Shown one piece after another: positions 10,066 through 19,317 of a stretch of DNA of 64,000 nt; the first letter of the stretch is position 1, and each line of letters starts with the position of its first letter. Origin of the DNA: an uncultured Lachnospiraceae bacterium (GTDB lineage: Bacteria > Bacillota > Clostridia > Lachnospirales > Lachnospiraceae). The stretch spans positions 1 through 64,000 of the forward strand of contig CAMUXE010000008.1 of the NCBI GenBank assembly GCA_947164605.1, written 5' to 3'. A program made the translations under genes and the position numbers. The notes under the pieces were generated by a model that was not told the DNA's origin, made no database searches, and saw only the letters and a list, made by a program, of their open reading frames with translations.

Positions 10066-10319
10066 ATGAAGATGATTAATTTAGGAAAAACGGGAATCAG
10101 TGTTCCACATTTGGCGATGGATGGCTTGAATAAGGTATATAGGTGGCACAGCTCACAAGATTGGAGTGGCAGAGGAGCCGGTAGAATCAGGGCTTTATGA
10201 GACTCTACAATTCCCATTTAGCTATTTAGCTGGTGAGAGAGACTGAGCTCGATATCCCTAATCTCCTAAAGAAAAACTTGAATGATTATAAAAAGTCCTT
10301 GCAGGTAGGGTTAGTGTAA
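10066..10319 (+). pseudogene. Aldo/keto reductase remnant
   Basis: A good ribosome site (GGGAGG) precedes ATG and MKMINLGKTGISVPHLAMDG, the typical aldo/keto reductase N-terminus. The reading frame then jumps. In another frame HKIGVAEEPVESGLYETLQF runs straight into PFSYLAGERD, which resembles the middle of such enzymes, followed by a stop. After a further shift, ELDIPNLLKKNLNDYKKSLQ continues to a stop at 10319. The gene therefore has at least one large internal deletion and two frameshifts, and cannot make an enzyme. Most of the 9944-10396 gap is this relic. I see nothing else in the gap. Confidence 0.75.
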
Positions 10320-10396
10320 ATTAGTTTTTTATGCATAGGGCTCATCAGATAAGGCACAAAAACAATTTTTATTAGAAAGATGGAAAGATAGGATTT

Positions 10397-11518
10397 ATGT
10401 GGTTTTTTATATTTCTTGCTGCAATAGTTGCATCACTAATAGGCATATGCTATGTGAGTGTTTGCATTTCAAAATTTGGAATTTTTTCAAAGCTTAATCA
10501 GCCTGGAAGGTCTGAAAGAGCTATAAGGAATAAGAGAATTAGGTATTTTTTATCTTTCATGCTTCTTCTTGTCGGTATAATTGCACTGAGTCTGATTTTT
10601 ACACTTATTAATGCAATTCTTATCTTCCTATTTCTTTTTGCTTTTTTTATTATTTATGGTATAATCATCTATATAATTAAAAGGATCAGTAAGAGGGATG
10701 ATGAGCACATATACTGGCAAGGTTGGCTGGCTATTGTGAGTACAGTCCTCTATTTTGTACTTGGATATTTCTTATGCAATCATGTATGGCAGACTGATTA
10801 TGCTATTAAATCATCTAAGGATGTAAATCTTAGAATTGCTTTGATAGCTGATAGTCACTTGTCAGCAACTTTGGATGGCGATGCATTTGCCGAAAATATG
10901 AAGCGCATCGAGGCTGCTAAACCTGATGTTTTGCTGATATCTGGAGATTTTGTCGATGATTCATCTAAAAAAGAGGATATGCTAAAGGCATGTCAGGCCT
11001 TGGGACAGATGAAACTTAAATATGGAGTTTACTTTGCTTACGGCAACCATGATGAGGGATATTTTAATAACAGAGATTTTAGTGCTGATGACTTGAAAAA
11101 GGCCCTCCTTTCAAATGGAGTACATGTCATGGAGGACTCTTATGAACTGGTAGAAGATAAGTTCTATATTGTTGGAAGATTGGATAAGACTCTTAGTAAG
11201 GACCGACTTCATATTGATGAATTGCTGGAGGATCTTGATGAAAACAAATATATAATTGTCATGGATCACGAACCCAATGATTACAGAAATGAGGCTGAAA
11301 GCAGCGCTGATTTAGTCATTTCGGGGCACACACACGGCGGCCAGCTTATGCCTATCAATTACCTTGGCCAGTGGTTTGGCCTTAATGACAGAACCTATGG
11401 CTATGAGAATCGCAAAGACACAGATTTTATTGTGACATCTGGAATATCTGATTGGGAGTTGAAATTTAAAACAGGAACAAAGTCTGAATATGTAATTATT
11501 GATGTCAATAATAAATGA
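10397..11518 (+). CDS. Membrane-anchored metallophosphoesterase
   Basis: A 373-residue protein with four hydrophobic segments in the first 140 residues and a calcineurin-like phosphoesterase domain outside or facing the envelope. The metal-binding motifs are all present: ALIADSH, SGDFVDD, YGNHDEG, MDHEP and SGHTHGGQ. The arrangement matches the YkuE/YaeI-like family, members of which act on lipid-linked phosphates such as UDP-sugar lipids in envelopes. That substrate is an inference. The start ATG follows GATAGGATTT, a moderate ribosome site. No terminator separates it from the diguanylate cyclase 44 nt downstream, so they may be co-transcribed. Confidence 0.88.
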   Translation: MWFFIFLAAIVASLIGICYVSVCISKFGIFSKLNQPGRSERAIRNKRIRYFLSFMLLLVGIIALSLIFTLINAILIFLFLFAFFIIYGIIIYIIKRISKRDDEHIYWQGWLAIVSTVLYFVLGYFLCNHVWQTDYAIKSSKDVNLRIALIADSHLSATLDGDAFAENMKRIEAAKPDVLLISGDFVDDSSKKEDMLKACQALGQMKLKYGVYFAYGNHDEGYFNNRDFSADDLKKALLSNGVHVMEDSYELVEDKFYIVGRLDKTLSKDRLHIDELLEDLDENKYIIVMDHEPNDYRNEAESSADLVISGHTHGGQLMPINYLGQWFGLNDRTYGYENRKDTDFIVTSGISDWELKFKTGTKSEYVIIDVNNK

Positions 11519-11562
11519 TGTAAAAAATTGATCTTTGAGATTAATTCTACTTGAGGTTACTT

Positions 11563-12846
11563 ATGAATGAATTTGAAAATTATAAAGAGGCACTAATTGC
11601 CTCGGCTAAACTCTTTATTTCCATGCATGTCTTTGATTTGAAAGAAAATAAATATTATGCAATCAAGACTAATGAGCATATAGAAAGATTTTCGAGTGAA
11701 AAAAATGATTTGCAGTCTTTAATTAACTATGTTATGCAGAATCTGGTTGATGAGCATTACAGAAAAGATATCTTGGAATTTGTCGATTTTTCAACCCTTA
11801 AGGATAGATTAAAGGATAAGGACTATATTGAAGTGGTTTTTTTGGGTCTGATAAACGGTTGGTGCAGTGCAAAGTTTATCAAATTTGACGATGGACAAGA
11901 TTTAGATAGGGTGCTCTATATAGTTGAGAATATTAATAATCAGACAGTTGAAATTGAAAATTTGAAATCAAAGCAGGAGCAGTTTGCTCACAACAGAATG
12001 ATAATGAATGCCCTTCTCACTGACTATTCAACAGTTTGTGAGGTAGATATAAATAAGACATTAATCAAAATCTATAAGATAAGTGATCGTATTATTGATA
12101 TGTCAGACAATTTGCTTTATGAGGCTGATTTTGAGCAGACATTTAAGGACTATATTGAAAAGGCTGTTTTTGAAGATGATAAAGATATGGTCGCAAAAAG
12201 ATTAAATCTTGATTATATGAAAAATGGAATAGAGGCGGGAAGCAGCGACTCTATAATTTACCGCAATTATGTAGGATCATATGGCGTATTAAAAATGATT
12301 CGAATAAGCAAGAATAGTGTTTTTCTTGGCTTTAAGGAAAAGAATACAGAGATTAGGGAATATCAGGAACAGCTCTATATTGATTCTCTGACAAAGGTCA
12401 AAAATAGGCGTTTCCTCGATGATGAGTTGGATGGTGCGTCATCAGATGGCCTTATTATGGCTGACATAGACTTCTTTAAGCAGATTAATGACAGCTATGG
12501 CCACCAGTGTGGTGATGAGGCCTTAAAGGCAGTTGCGCTTTGCTTGAAAAAGCAAGCCGCAAACAGGGAAGCTGGCAATGCTGGAATAGTTATCCGATAT
12601 GGTGGCGATGAGTTTATGGTTGCTTTCAGCGATATTGATAGGGATGAATTGGAAGAGATACTTAAGGGGATGAAAGAGGCAGTTAAGAAAATTCATCTTG
12701 AATCTTATCCTGAACTCAGTTTATCTATGTCTTTTGGAGCAGTGTACGGCAAAGGACTTATCAAAGATCAGATTTCTAGTTCAGATCAGGCTCTTTATGA
12801 ATCAAAAAAGATAAGAGATGCTTATACACTGAAACTATTTTATTAA
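11563..12846 (+). CDS. Diguanylate cyclase with paired PAS-like sensor domains
   Basis: A 427-residue soluble protein that should make cyclic di-GMP from two GTP. The C-terminal GGDEF domain (about 265-425) has SLTKVKNRRF at its start, MADIDFFKQINDSYGHQCGD and an intact RYGGDEF near residue 346. No clear RxxD inhibitory site is seen five residues before it. The first 255 residues look like two similar small alpha/beta modules (ALIASAKLFISMHVFDLKEN... and ALLTDYSTVCEVDINKT...) of PAS-like type. An ATG at 11563 is preceded by GAGG at good spacing. The in-frame TTG at 11551 is less likely. A second cyclase follows 108 nt downstream. Confidence 0.9.
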   Translation: MNEFENYKEALIASAKLFISMHVFDLKENKYYAIKTNEHIERFSSEKNDLQSLINYVMQNLVDEHYRKDILEFVDFSTLKDRLKDKDYIEVVFLGLINGWCSAKFIKFDDGQDLDRVLYIVENINNQTVEIENLKSKQEQFAHNRMIMNALLTDYSTVCEVDINKTLIKIYKISDRIIDMSDNLLYEADFEQTFKDYIEKAVFEDDKDMVAKRLNLDYMKNGIEAGSSDSIIYRNYVGSYGVLKMIRISKNSVFLGFKEKNTEIREYQEQLYIDSLTKVKNRRFLDDELDGASSDGLIMADIDFFKQINDSYGHQCGDEALKAVALCLKKQAANREAGNAGIVIRYGGDEFMVAFSDIDRDELEEILKGMKEAVKKIHLESYPELSLSMSFGAVYGKGLIKDQISSSDQALYESKKIRDAYTLKLFY

Positions 12847-12954
12847 ATATTGTTTTAATTAATTGAATAAACATATGAATAATGATATAATTATTAAAAG
12901 CAATAAATAAAATCGTGATTTTTCTTTTGAAACAGATATAAAGGGGGCGTGTCA

Positions 12955-14904
12955 ATGACAGGTGATTTATATTGGGTTTCCAGTTTGACTTATGCATTTG
13001 TTATATCAATTATTTTAATTAATGAATATAGAGCAAATCACAATCCTAACAAGGTGGAAATAGCTTATAGAAGAATGGCTATCTGTGTTGGATTATTTTG
13101 CATTCAGGATGTTATGTGGGGTTTATGTGACAATGGAGTGATCAGAAACGACGGGGTCTTCTTTATATCATCTGCGGTATTTCACATTTCAACAGTCATA
13201 ACAACTTTCTTTTGGCTTTATTATGTTTTGATATATCTTGATGAAGATAAGAAAAAGCTAGACATATTCCTGAAATTAGATGTATTGATTGTTATACTCG
13301 AGTTTGGCTTGATCCTTTGCAATTTCTTTAAGCCAATTGTTTTCAGTATAAAGGATGGAGTCTACATTACAGAAAAGTGGAGACCTTTAGCTTTTTTTAA
13401 TCAATATATAGTTTATTTTATTACCGGATTTGCAACACTAATTCATTTGATAAATTCTGATAAAGCGCACAGAAAGAGGCTGCTGACTGTATTTTTGATA
13501 TCATTTTCGCCAATCTTACTTGGAGTTTTTCAGTACCTTTATCCTAACGCACCATTCTACAGTTTGGGATACTTTTTGACATGTTTTGTCATACATATCT
13601 TTGTAGTTGCCAAGGATAGGGAAGATGCTGACAGATTAGTTATCATGAAGGCTATAGAGAGTTCATACTATACAATGCACTTGATAGATTTGGTCAATAA
13701 TAAGGTTGTTAGGTATATAGAACCGGATTATGTGAAAAATGCCTTAAGGGGAAGAATATTACCAGGTCAGATGCTGAAATTAGTCGTGGATACGGTTGTC
13801 AGTGATGATTTTAAAGATGATATGGATGATTTCTTTAACCTTGACACCCTTCCTGAGCGCATGAATGGAGACGCGAGGATTTCAAATGAATTTGTTGGGA
13901 GAAATTATGGTTGGGTTAGAATTACATTTATTCCTTTGGAAAGAGAAAACAATGCTTTGACTAAGGTCATGATCATTTCTGAAATTATTGACAAAGAAAA
14001 AAGAAAGCAGATGGATCTCATCTTTCAGTCTACTTGTGATGAGCTGACAGGACTTGATAACAGAAGAGCTTTTGAGAAAGATATTGAGGCTTATAAGAAA
14101 AAAGATTTAGAAAAAGATCTTGTTTTTATATCGTTGGATGTCAATGAATTAAAGCATGTAAATGATACCTTGGGGCATGAAGCTGGTGATGAGCTCTTAA
14201 AAGGAGCTGCTTACTGTATGAAGAAGAGCTTCAGTCCATATGGCAAGATATATAGAACTGGCGGAGATGAGTTCAATGCTATTATTTTTGCTAATAAGAA
14301 TATGATCAACAGCATCATGTGTAATTTCAATGAGAACGTAGTTAACTGGACAGGATCCATAGTTAAAAATATAGCTATTGCCGCAGGTTATGTTACTTAT
14401 GATGATGTAGAAGTTAAGGCTATATCTGAAATGGCTATTCTAGCTGATAAGAGAATGTATGAAGAAAAAACTCTCTATTACAGAAAGAAAGGCATCAATC
14501 GCAAAGGCCTCAACGAGGCGCATGTAGCCTTGGTTAGGCTCTATAGCAAGGTCTTAAAGTTTAATATTGATGAGGATTCCTTTTCTGTTATCAATATTGA
14601 ACGAATAGAGGAAAATGAGAGATATGCTCATAGTGAAAAGTTTTCTGATTGGCTCAATAATTCCTTAAATGCAGGACTAGTCTATAAAGATGATGAAGAC
14701 AGTTTTAAAGCCAGTATGAACTATGACTATATTAGGGAATATTTTAAGGCTGGCAAGGACAAGCTTAGTGTTTTTTACAGACGTAACTGTGATGGGGTTT
14801 TTAAACAGTATTTACTTGAGATAGTAAAAAGTTGTGAATATTCTGAAAACTATCATAGCTTCTATCTTTTTGCTAAGCAGATTGAAAAGCAGCAATCTGA
14901 GTAG
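12955..14904 (+). CDS. Membrane diguanylate cyclase with a sensor module after the GGDEF domain
   Basis: A 649-residue protein. Residues 1-220 hold about seven hydrophobic helices, a membrane sensor unit. A PAS-like module follows (about 230-345), then a GGDEF domain with DELTGLDNRRAFEKD, LDVNELKHVNDTLGHEAGDE and intact RTGGDEF near residue 435. About 130 residues follow the GGDEF domain (ALVRLYSKVLKFNIDEDSFS onward) and resemble the PAS-like modules of this protein and its neighbour. That is unusual, since GGDEF is normally last. The start is ATG 12955 behind AAGGGGGCG. The GTG at 12949 lies too close to the ribosome site. It probably responds to an external cue and raises cyclic di-GMP. Confidence 0.88.
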   Translation: MTGDLYWVSSLTYAFVISIILINEYRANHNPNKVEIAYRRMAICVGLFCIQDVMWGLCDNGVIRNDGVFFISSAVFHISTVITTFFWLYYVLIYLDEDKKKLDIFLKLDVLIVILEFGLILCNFFKPIVFSIKDGVYITEKWRPLAFFNQYIVYFITGFATLIHLINSDKAHRKRLLTVFLISFSPILLGVFQYLYPNAPFYSLGYFLTCFVIHIFVVAKDREDADRLVIMKAIESSYYTMHLIDLVNNKVVRYIEPDYVKNALRGRILPGQMLKLVVDTVVSDDFKDDMDDFFNLDTLPERMNGDARISNEFVGRNYGWVRITFIPLERENNALTKVMIISEIIDKEKRKQMDLIFQSTCDELTGLDNRRAFEKDIEAYKKKDLEKDLVFISLDVNELKHVNDTLGHEAGDELLKGAAYCMKKSFSPYGKIYRTGGDEFNAIIFANKNMINSIMCNFNENVVNWTGSIVKNIAIAAGYVTYDDVEVKAISEMAILADKRMYEEKTLYYRKKGINRKGLNEAHVALVRLYSKVLKFNIDEDSFSVINIERIEENERYAHSEKFSDWLNNSLNAGLVYKDDEDSFKASMNYDYIREYFKAGKDKLSVFYRRNCDGVFKQYLLEIVKSCEYSENYHSFYLFAKQIEKQQSE

Positions 14905-15031
14905 GATTAATTAGATAAAATTAAAGGCAAGGAGGTAAATTGCAGACAGCATGTGGGCCTGTGATTGACTTGATTTAGACCGTGATTAAATTGCTTGATG
15001 AAAGAATAAGAATGATTGGAGGAAATGTCTT

Positions 15032-16828
15032 ATGAACCATAAAGAATTAAACAATTATATATTTCATTATCTAAAAAAAGATAAGACCCAAACTGCTATT
15101 ATGCTCAACGGAGAATGGGGTTCAGGTAAATCATTTTACTTAAAAAATGATTTGATACCTTTTTTTGAGAAAGAGAATGCAACTTGCGTTATTGTATCTC
15201 TGTACGGTTTGGACAGCATATCTGAGATTAGCAAGAGTATATACATAGAGCTTAAGTCAAGGAGTCTTGACTTGGGAATGAAGGATGATGAGGACGCCTT
15301 AATTGCAAAAAGTGTTCTCAAATATGTCTCAGATGTTGGCCTTGGTGATTTGACGACAACTAGTGATGATTTATATGAGATTTATAGAACAGTGGATTTC
15401 AGAGATAAACTGCTTATCTTTGAAGATGTAGAGAGATGTAACATTGGTATCACCGAGATTCTGGGCTTTATCAACGGATTGGTTGAAAGAGACGGAGTTA
15501 AGGTCCTTTTAGTAGCTAATGAAAAAATGCTCCTGAAAAAATCATATGGCAAGATCTTGCCTAATGATAATGCTTCGGCAACCATAGATTCTAACTTTGA
15601 AGGTCAGGAGGAATTTTCAGATTCTATTAAAGAGTACTTGAGAATTAAGGAAAAAACTATAAGCGACACAGTTCAATTCCCAGGTGATTGTAGAGAAGCA
15701 ATTGCAGAGGTTATCAAGGACTTTGATAATAAAAAGCTTAATACGCTTCTAGATGAAGATGCCGTAAATGAACTTACTAAGATGGTGAATGGTGTCTGCG
15801 AAAAGAATATTAGAACCTTTATCTTTGCTATGCAGAAAACTGTTGATTTGATTGATTCAATCAAAAATAGTGAAGTTACAGATGATTTCTATCTGTGCCT
15901 TTTAAAGGGAATACTTTACTTCTCAAGCAAGGTTAAAAAGGGAAAATTCCCTAAGTGGGAGGGAAGTGAATATCTTTCAACCCAATTGGGATCTAATGAT
16001 TATCCTCTCTTCAGATTTGCCTACGACTATATAAGATGGCAGGTAATAGAGGAGGAATTAATCAAGGCAACTTATTACAATTACAAGAAGTACAGATTCT
16101 TCGAAGAAAATGCTGCATATTGTGATCCTGACTTAAAGGTGCTTGAAAATTTCTATAAAGAGACCGAGGAGAGCGTTTTGACAGCCTTAAAGAATGTAGA
16201 ATTCAAGCTTCTAACCCCAGAGATTATTGGAATTCACGCCTACTGTAAGCTGGCTTATTATCTCATCTATGTGGGCAAGGTGGTTGGATTCGACTACAGA
16301 AACTCATGTGAGCAGATGATAAGGAATATTAAGGAGTTAGGCGGAAAGGCCAACATTGACACTGAACTCTTCTTTGAGGATGATATTGTAATTGAAGACA
16401 GTGACATTAAAGAGAAGTATGAGAGCTTTATCAATAAAGTCAAGGAGGTCAATGCATTTGACGCGGCTATTACAAGTTTCCAGTATATGCCGGATAGCCT
16501 CCATGGCTATTATCTAGAGATAAGCAATCATCCAGAGAAATATGCACTAGGCCACCGCTTCATAAGTAAGTTTGAGTTGACCAAGGTTGTAGAGATGCTT
16601 TTGGATTGCAGTGCTGATCAAATTAATGATTTCAGGGGTATTCTCCTGGCGGTTTATCAATATGCAACTAAGCTTGATTTTGATGAGAAGGACCTTGAAT
16701 TCATGAAGTCATTGCTTGAAATGATTGAGAAGCAGATGCTTGGTCAGAATTTCTGGGATAAGATTCAGAAATTGCAGATTCAAAATCTTGAGATGAATCT
16801 CAAAACATTTATTGAACAGATGTCATAG
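15032..16828 (+). CDS. KAP-type P-loop NTPase
   Basis: A 598-residue ATPase-like protein without membrane segments. Walker A is GEWGSGKS (residues 27-34) and the Walker B region is LLIFEDVERC (about 127-136). The N-terminal layout (LNGEWGSGKSFYLKNDLIPF) is that of KAP or P-loop-fold NTPases, a group often found in accessory and defence loci. The C-terminal 350 residues are helical, acidic and not recognised. GGAGG precedes the ATG at good spacing. It has no obvious partner gene except the very small reading frame downstream. Function unknown. Defence against phage is only a guess from the family's company elsewhere. Confidence 0.75.
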   Translation: MNHKELNNYIFHYLKKDKTQTAIMLNGEWGSGKSFYLKNDLIPFFEKENATCVIVSLYGLDSISEISKSIYIELKSRSLDLGMKDDEDALIAKSVLKYVSDVGLGDLTTTSDDLYEIYRTVDFRDKLLIFEDVERCNIGITEILGFINGLVERDGVKVLLVANEKMLLKKSYGKILPNDNASATIDSNFEGQEEFSDSIKEYLRIKEKTISDTVQFPGDCREAIAEVIKDFDNKKLNTLLDEDAVNELTKMVNGVCEKNIRTFIFAMQKTVDLIDSIKNSEVTDDFYLCLLKGILYFSSKVKKGKFPKWEGSEYLSTQLGSNDYPLFRFAYDYIRWQVIEEELIKATYYNYKKYRFFEENAAYCDPDLKVLENFYKETEESVLTALKNVEFKLLTPEIIGIHAYCKLAYYLIYVGKVVGFDYRNSCEQMIRNIKELGGKANIDTELFFEDDIVIEDSDIKEKYESFINKVKEVNAFDAAITSFQYMPDSLHGYYLEISNHPEKYALGHRFISKFELTKVVEMLLDCSADQINDFRGILLAVYQYATKLDFDEKDLEFMKSLLEMIEKQMLGQNFWDKIQKLQIQNLEMNLKTFIEQMS

Positions 16829-16845
16829 AATGTGTAGCTTGATTA

Positions 16846-16989
16846 ATGATTATGGCCCCCATTGACGAATCGACTAAATCTGTGAGAGTGTCCTGGGAAG
16901 ACTGCTATGATGGGAGATATAAAGTAAGACTTGAGAAAGAAGAATATGTAAAAATATTGGAGTATTTTGAAAGTTTTATAAAGAATTAG
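16846..16989 (+). CDS. Possible small protein, 47 residues
   Basis: An open frame (MIMAPIDESTKSVRVSWEDC to a stop at 16987-16989) follows the KAP NTPase gene by 17 nt. Its composition (YKVRLEKEEYVKILEYFESF) is that of an ordinary folded protein and suggests a C-terminal piece of a larger protein. There is no convincing ribosome site. It may be a remnant, or a translationally coupled small partner of the NTPase. Confidence 0.35.
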   Translation: MIMAPIDESTKSVRVSWEDCYDGRYKVRLEKEEYVKILEYFESFIKN

Positions 16990-17103
16990 TTTCCAATCTT
17001 TTTTTGGCTTGTAAGCAATAACAATAATGTTATAATAAAATTATGAAACAGATAGACACATATTTAATGGACTAAAATATGGATTTTTCAAGGAGGAATG
17101 GTT

Positions 17104-18000
17104 ATGAGTGGTTTATCTTCAATTTACGGTGGCATGTCGCCCTACCAAAAACCCAATATTGGTAAGAATGATTTAAAAGGCGATAACAAGAAAAAGACAA
17201 AAGCTAGTGAGAACACAGAGAAAACACAGAAAACAGAGAGCAAAGCAACTAGCGCTAGCAATGCTAAGGTCTATACTGGAGGAAAAGTTATAGGCCAGCC
17301 AAAACTCTCTGAAAAGGCAAGCGATTATTACGAAAGCCTTAAGAAAAAGTACGGAAATATGGATTTTATCCTTGTCAGCGAGGATAAGAAAGAAGCAGCT
17401 AAGGCTCAGATTGCAAGTTTATCCAATCCAGACAAGATGGTTGTACTTATAGATGAGGATAAGGTAGAACAGATGGCCAGTGATGAGGCTTATCGTGATA
17501 AGTATGAATCAATAATCAGCAATGCTGCAAATTCTGTATCTGATTTAAAGTCTCAGCTTGAGGCTTCTGGAGCTAGTGTTCAGGCCTTTGGAATGCAGAT
17601 TGATGACAAGGGGCAGGCTTCTTATTTTGCAGTCTTAGAGAAATCTTCTGCAGCTCAGAAGGAGCGCATAGAAAAGAAACTTGAAGAAAAAAAGGCTGAA
17701 AAGAAGGAAGAGGCCAAGGAAGCCAAAGAAAAAAAGATCGAGAAAAAGGCTGAAGAGAAGGCTGAAGAAAAAAAGAAGGCCAAGTTAGACGAAAAAGAGA
17801 AAATCAAGGCTCGCGCTGCCGGTGAGACGGATGATGGAAAAAACATCAGCTCATTTAAGAAGGAATATAAGACAATCAGTGCAGCTTCTATAGATGAGCT
17901 TTTGAGTAAAGTCGTAAATTACAGCTTTAATGATAAGAGTCAAAGTATCTTAAGTGAGGCAGAGAAACAAGTTGGCCAGAACTTTGATTTCAGAGGTTAG
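17104..18000 (+). CDS. DUF6033-like protein
   Basis: A 298-residue soluble protein. The core (residues of about 60-200: KLSEKASDYYESLKKKYGNM, then MVVLIDEDKVEQMASDEAYR) looks like DUF6033 proteins I recall from Lachnospiraceae. It is followed by a lysine/glutamate/alanine coiled coil (about 180-240). The N-terminus is low-complexity, rich in Lys, Thr and Ser. Function is unknown. The start is ATG 17104, six codons' worth of sequence after AAGGAGG begins. ATG 17098 is too close to the ribosome site. It is 11 nt upstream of the next gene and shares a short FNDKSQS-type motif with it, so the two probably work together. Confidence 0.7.
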   Translation: MSGLSSIYGGMSPYQKPNIGKNDLKGDNKKKTKASENTEKTQKTESKATSASNAKVYTGGKVIGQPKLSEKASDYYESLKKKYGNMDFILVSEDKKEAAKAQIASLSNPDKMVVLIDEDKVEQMASDEAYRDKYESIISNAANSVSDLKSQLEASGASVQAFGMQIDDKGQASYFAVLEKSSAAQKERIEKKLEEKKAEKKEEAKEAKEKKIEKKAEEKAEEKKKAKLDEKEKIKARAAGETDDGKNISSFKKEYKTISAASIDELLSKVVNYSFNDKSQSILSEAEKQVGQNFDFRG

Positions 18001-18011
18001 GCGGTGATCTT

Positions 18012-19262
18012 ATGAACAGTATTAGTGGCTTTAATTCTTATTTAGGCACGCAAATAACTGATTATAAGGGACTTAAGGGCAAGGCTTCATCTTACTTAAA
18101 TGATAAGAGTCAAAACGAGGTAAAATACAAGAATACAGCAATGTCTGACCAGACAATGAGAGAAAAGATCAGAAATCTTTCGAGAAGCGATGACGATGAT
18201 AGCTATAAAAATCAGCTTAAAACTGGAATGGAGTCTATTCTAAACTCTAGTCAGTCATACCTTGATAGTTTGAGAGAAAATAGGCTAAAGACTAAGGCTA
18301 CAAATCGCAAGGTCAGCGCTGTAAAGTATAATTTTAAAAATTTATCAAGTAAGATAATAAGGAGCAAAACCTCATATTCTGCCAAGCAGGTAGTAAGACA
18401 GGCAAGGCAGGAGGTTCAAAAATTAAAAATAGCCAAGGGTAAGGCGGATAGCTCCCAAGCGGAAGAGTTTGATGCAGCGATAGTCCATGCAAAAGCTATG
18501 GAGAGAGTTGCAAAAAAGAAGGCGAGAAACCTTGAACTCGAGGAGATGGCTGAGGCTAATGGCGGTAAGCTCAGCGATGATATTAAGGCTCAGGATAAGC
18601 TGAATGAGCGTCAAGATAGCCAGAATGAAGAAAAAGTTGATGATACTGACGATGAACTTAAAGAAGAAGATTCAGACAAGCTTTACGATGAGGCATATGA
18701 GGATATGGCTCAGTATGAGGATTTAGCTCAGTATGAGGACTTTGCCCAGTATGAGGACTTTGCCCAGTATGAGGACCTGGCAGCGGAAGATCTTATGACT
18801 CAATATGAAAATCTATCATCGCTTGACATTTCAGGCCTATCCGATATGACGGATATAAGTGACCTTCTTTCTGGATTTGAATCAGATATTTTTGATGAGA
18901 TGCAAGAAGAGATGCAGTCAATGATGGAGGAAATGGGACTAGATGATATGTCTGAGACCTTCAAGGCCTATGATAAGGATATTGAACCTAAGGACCTTAA
19001 AGAGATGAAGATAAAGCATCGTAATAAGGAAAACAAGGACTTGGTTAAGGCAGATAGCGATTATTTAAAGGCTGTATTTGACAGGTTAGCTAAGATGTCT
19101 GATGGCAAGTCAGTATCGGGCACCATAGGTCAGACTGCAAGTTTAGCTTCAGCAGGATCAGGGCCCCACCTTTCGGCAAGTATGGTTCAGAGTGCTGTAT
19201 CTAGCTACCAAGCGGATACATCGGCTAGTCTTTCGCAGACAAGTATTAATATCACAACTTAG
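18012..19262 (+). CDS. Hypothetical protein with acidic tandem repeat
   Basis: A 416-residue soluble protein with no family I recognise. The first 200 residues are basic and helical (SKIIRSKTSYSAKQVVRQAR, EEFDAAIVHAKAMERVAKKK). The middle (about 205-265) is very acidic and holds four tandem AQYED[LF] hexapeptides. The region of about 275-330 is Met/Glu/Asp rich (DEMQEEMQSMMEEMGLDDMS) and the end is Ser/Ala rich. There is no signal peptide or membrane helix. It starts 11 nt after the DUF6033-like gene behind a GGCGG site, so the two are almost surely one operon. The basic-acidic layout would suit a structural or scaffolding role, but this is inference. Confidence 0.75.
   Translation: MNSISGFNSYLGTQITDYKGLKGKASSYLNDKSQNEVKYKNTAMSDQTMREKIRNLSRSDDDDSYKNQLKTGMESILNSSQSYLDSLRENRLKTKATNRKVSAVKYNFKNLSSKIIRSKTSYSAKQVVRQARQEVQKLKIAKGKADSSQAEEFDAAIVHAKAMERVAKKKARNLELEEMAEANGGKLSDDIKAQDKLNERQDSQNEEKVDDTDDELKEEDSDKLYDEAYEDMAQYEDLAQYEDFAQYEDFAQYEDLAAEDLMTQYENLSSLDISGLSDMTDISDLLSGFESDIFDEMQEEMQSMMEEMGLDDMSETFKAYDKDIEPKDLKEMKIKHRNKENKDLVKADSDYLKAVFDRLAKMSDGKSVSGTIGQTASLASAGSGPHLSASMVQSAVSSYQADTSASLSQTSINITT
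18708..18779 (+). repeat. Four 18-bp in-frame repeats (AQYEDL/F)
   Basis: Units of GCYCAGTATGAGGAYYTD are repeated four times inside the preceding coding region. Units two to four are almost identical in DNA, which points to recent slippage or duplication rather than protein-level convergence. Confidence 0.9.
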
Positions 19263-19317
19263 TTGAGGACTTATTTCATAAAATTCACTTTATTTTTACA
19301 CATCAGTAGGTGGCATT

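Noticed and set aside
17655-17846. Minus-strand Ser/Phe-rich frame inside the DUF6033-like gene
   Set aside because: It is the complement of the Lys/Glu coiled coil and has a composition typical of such shadows.
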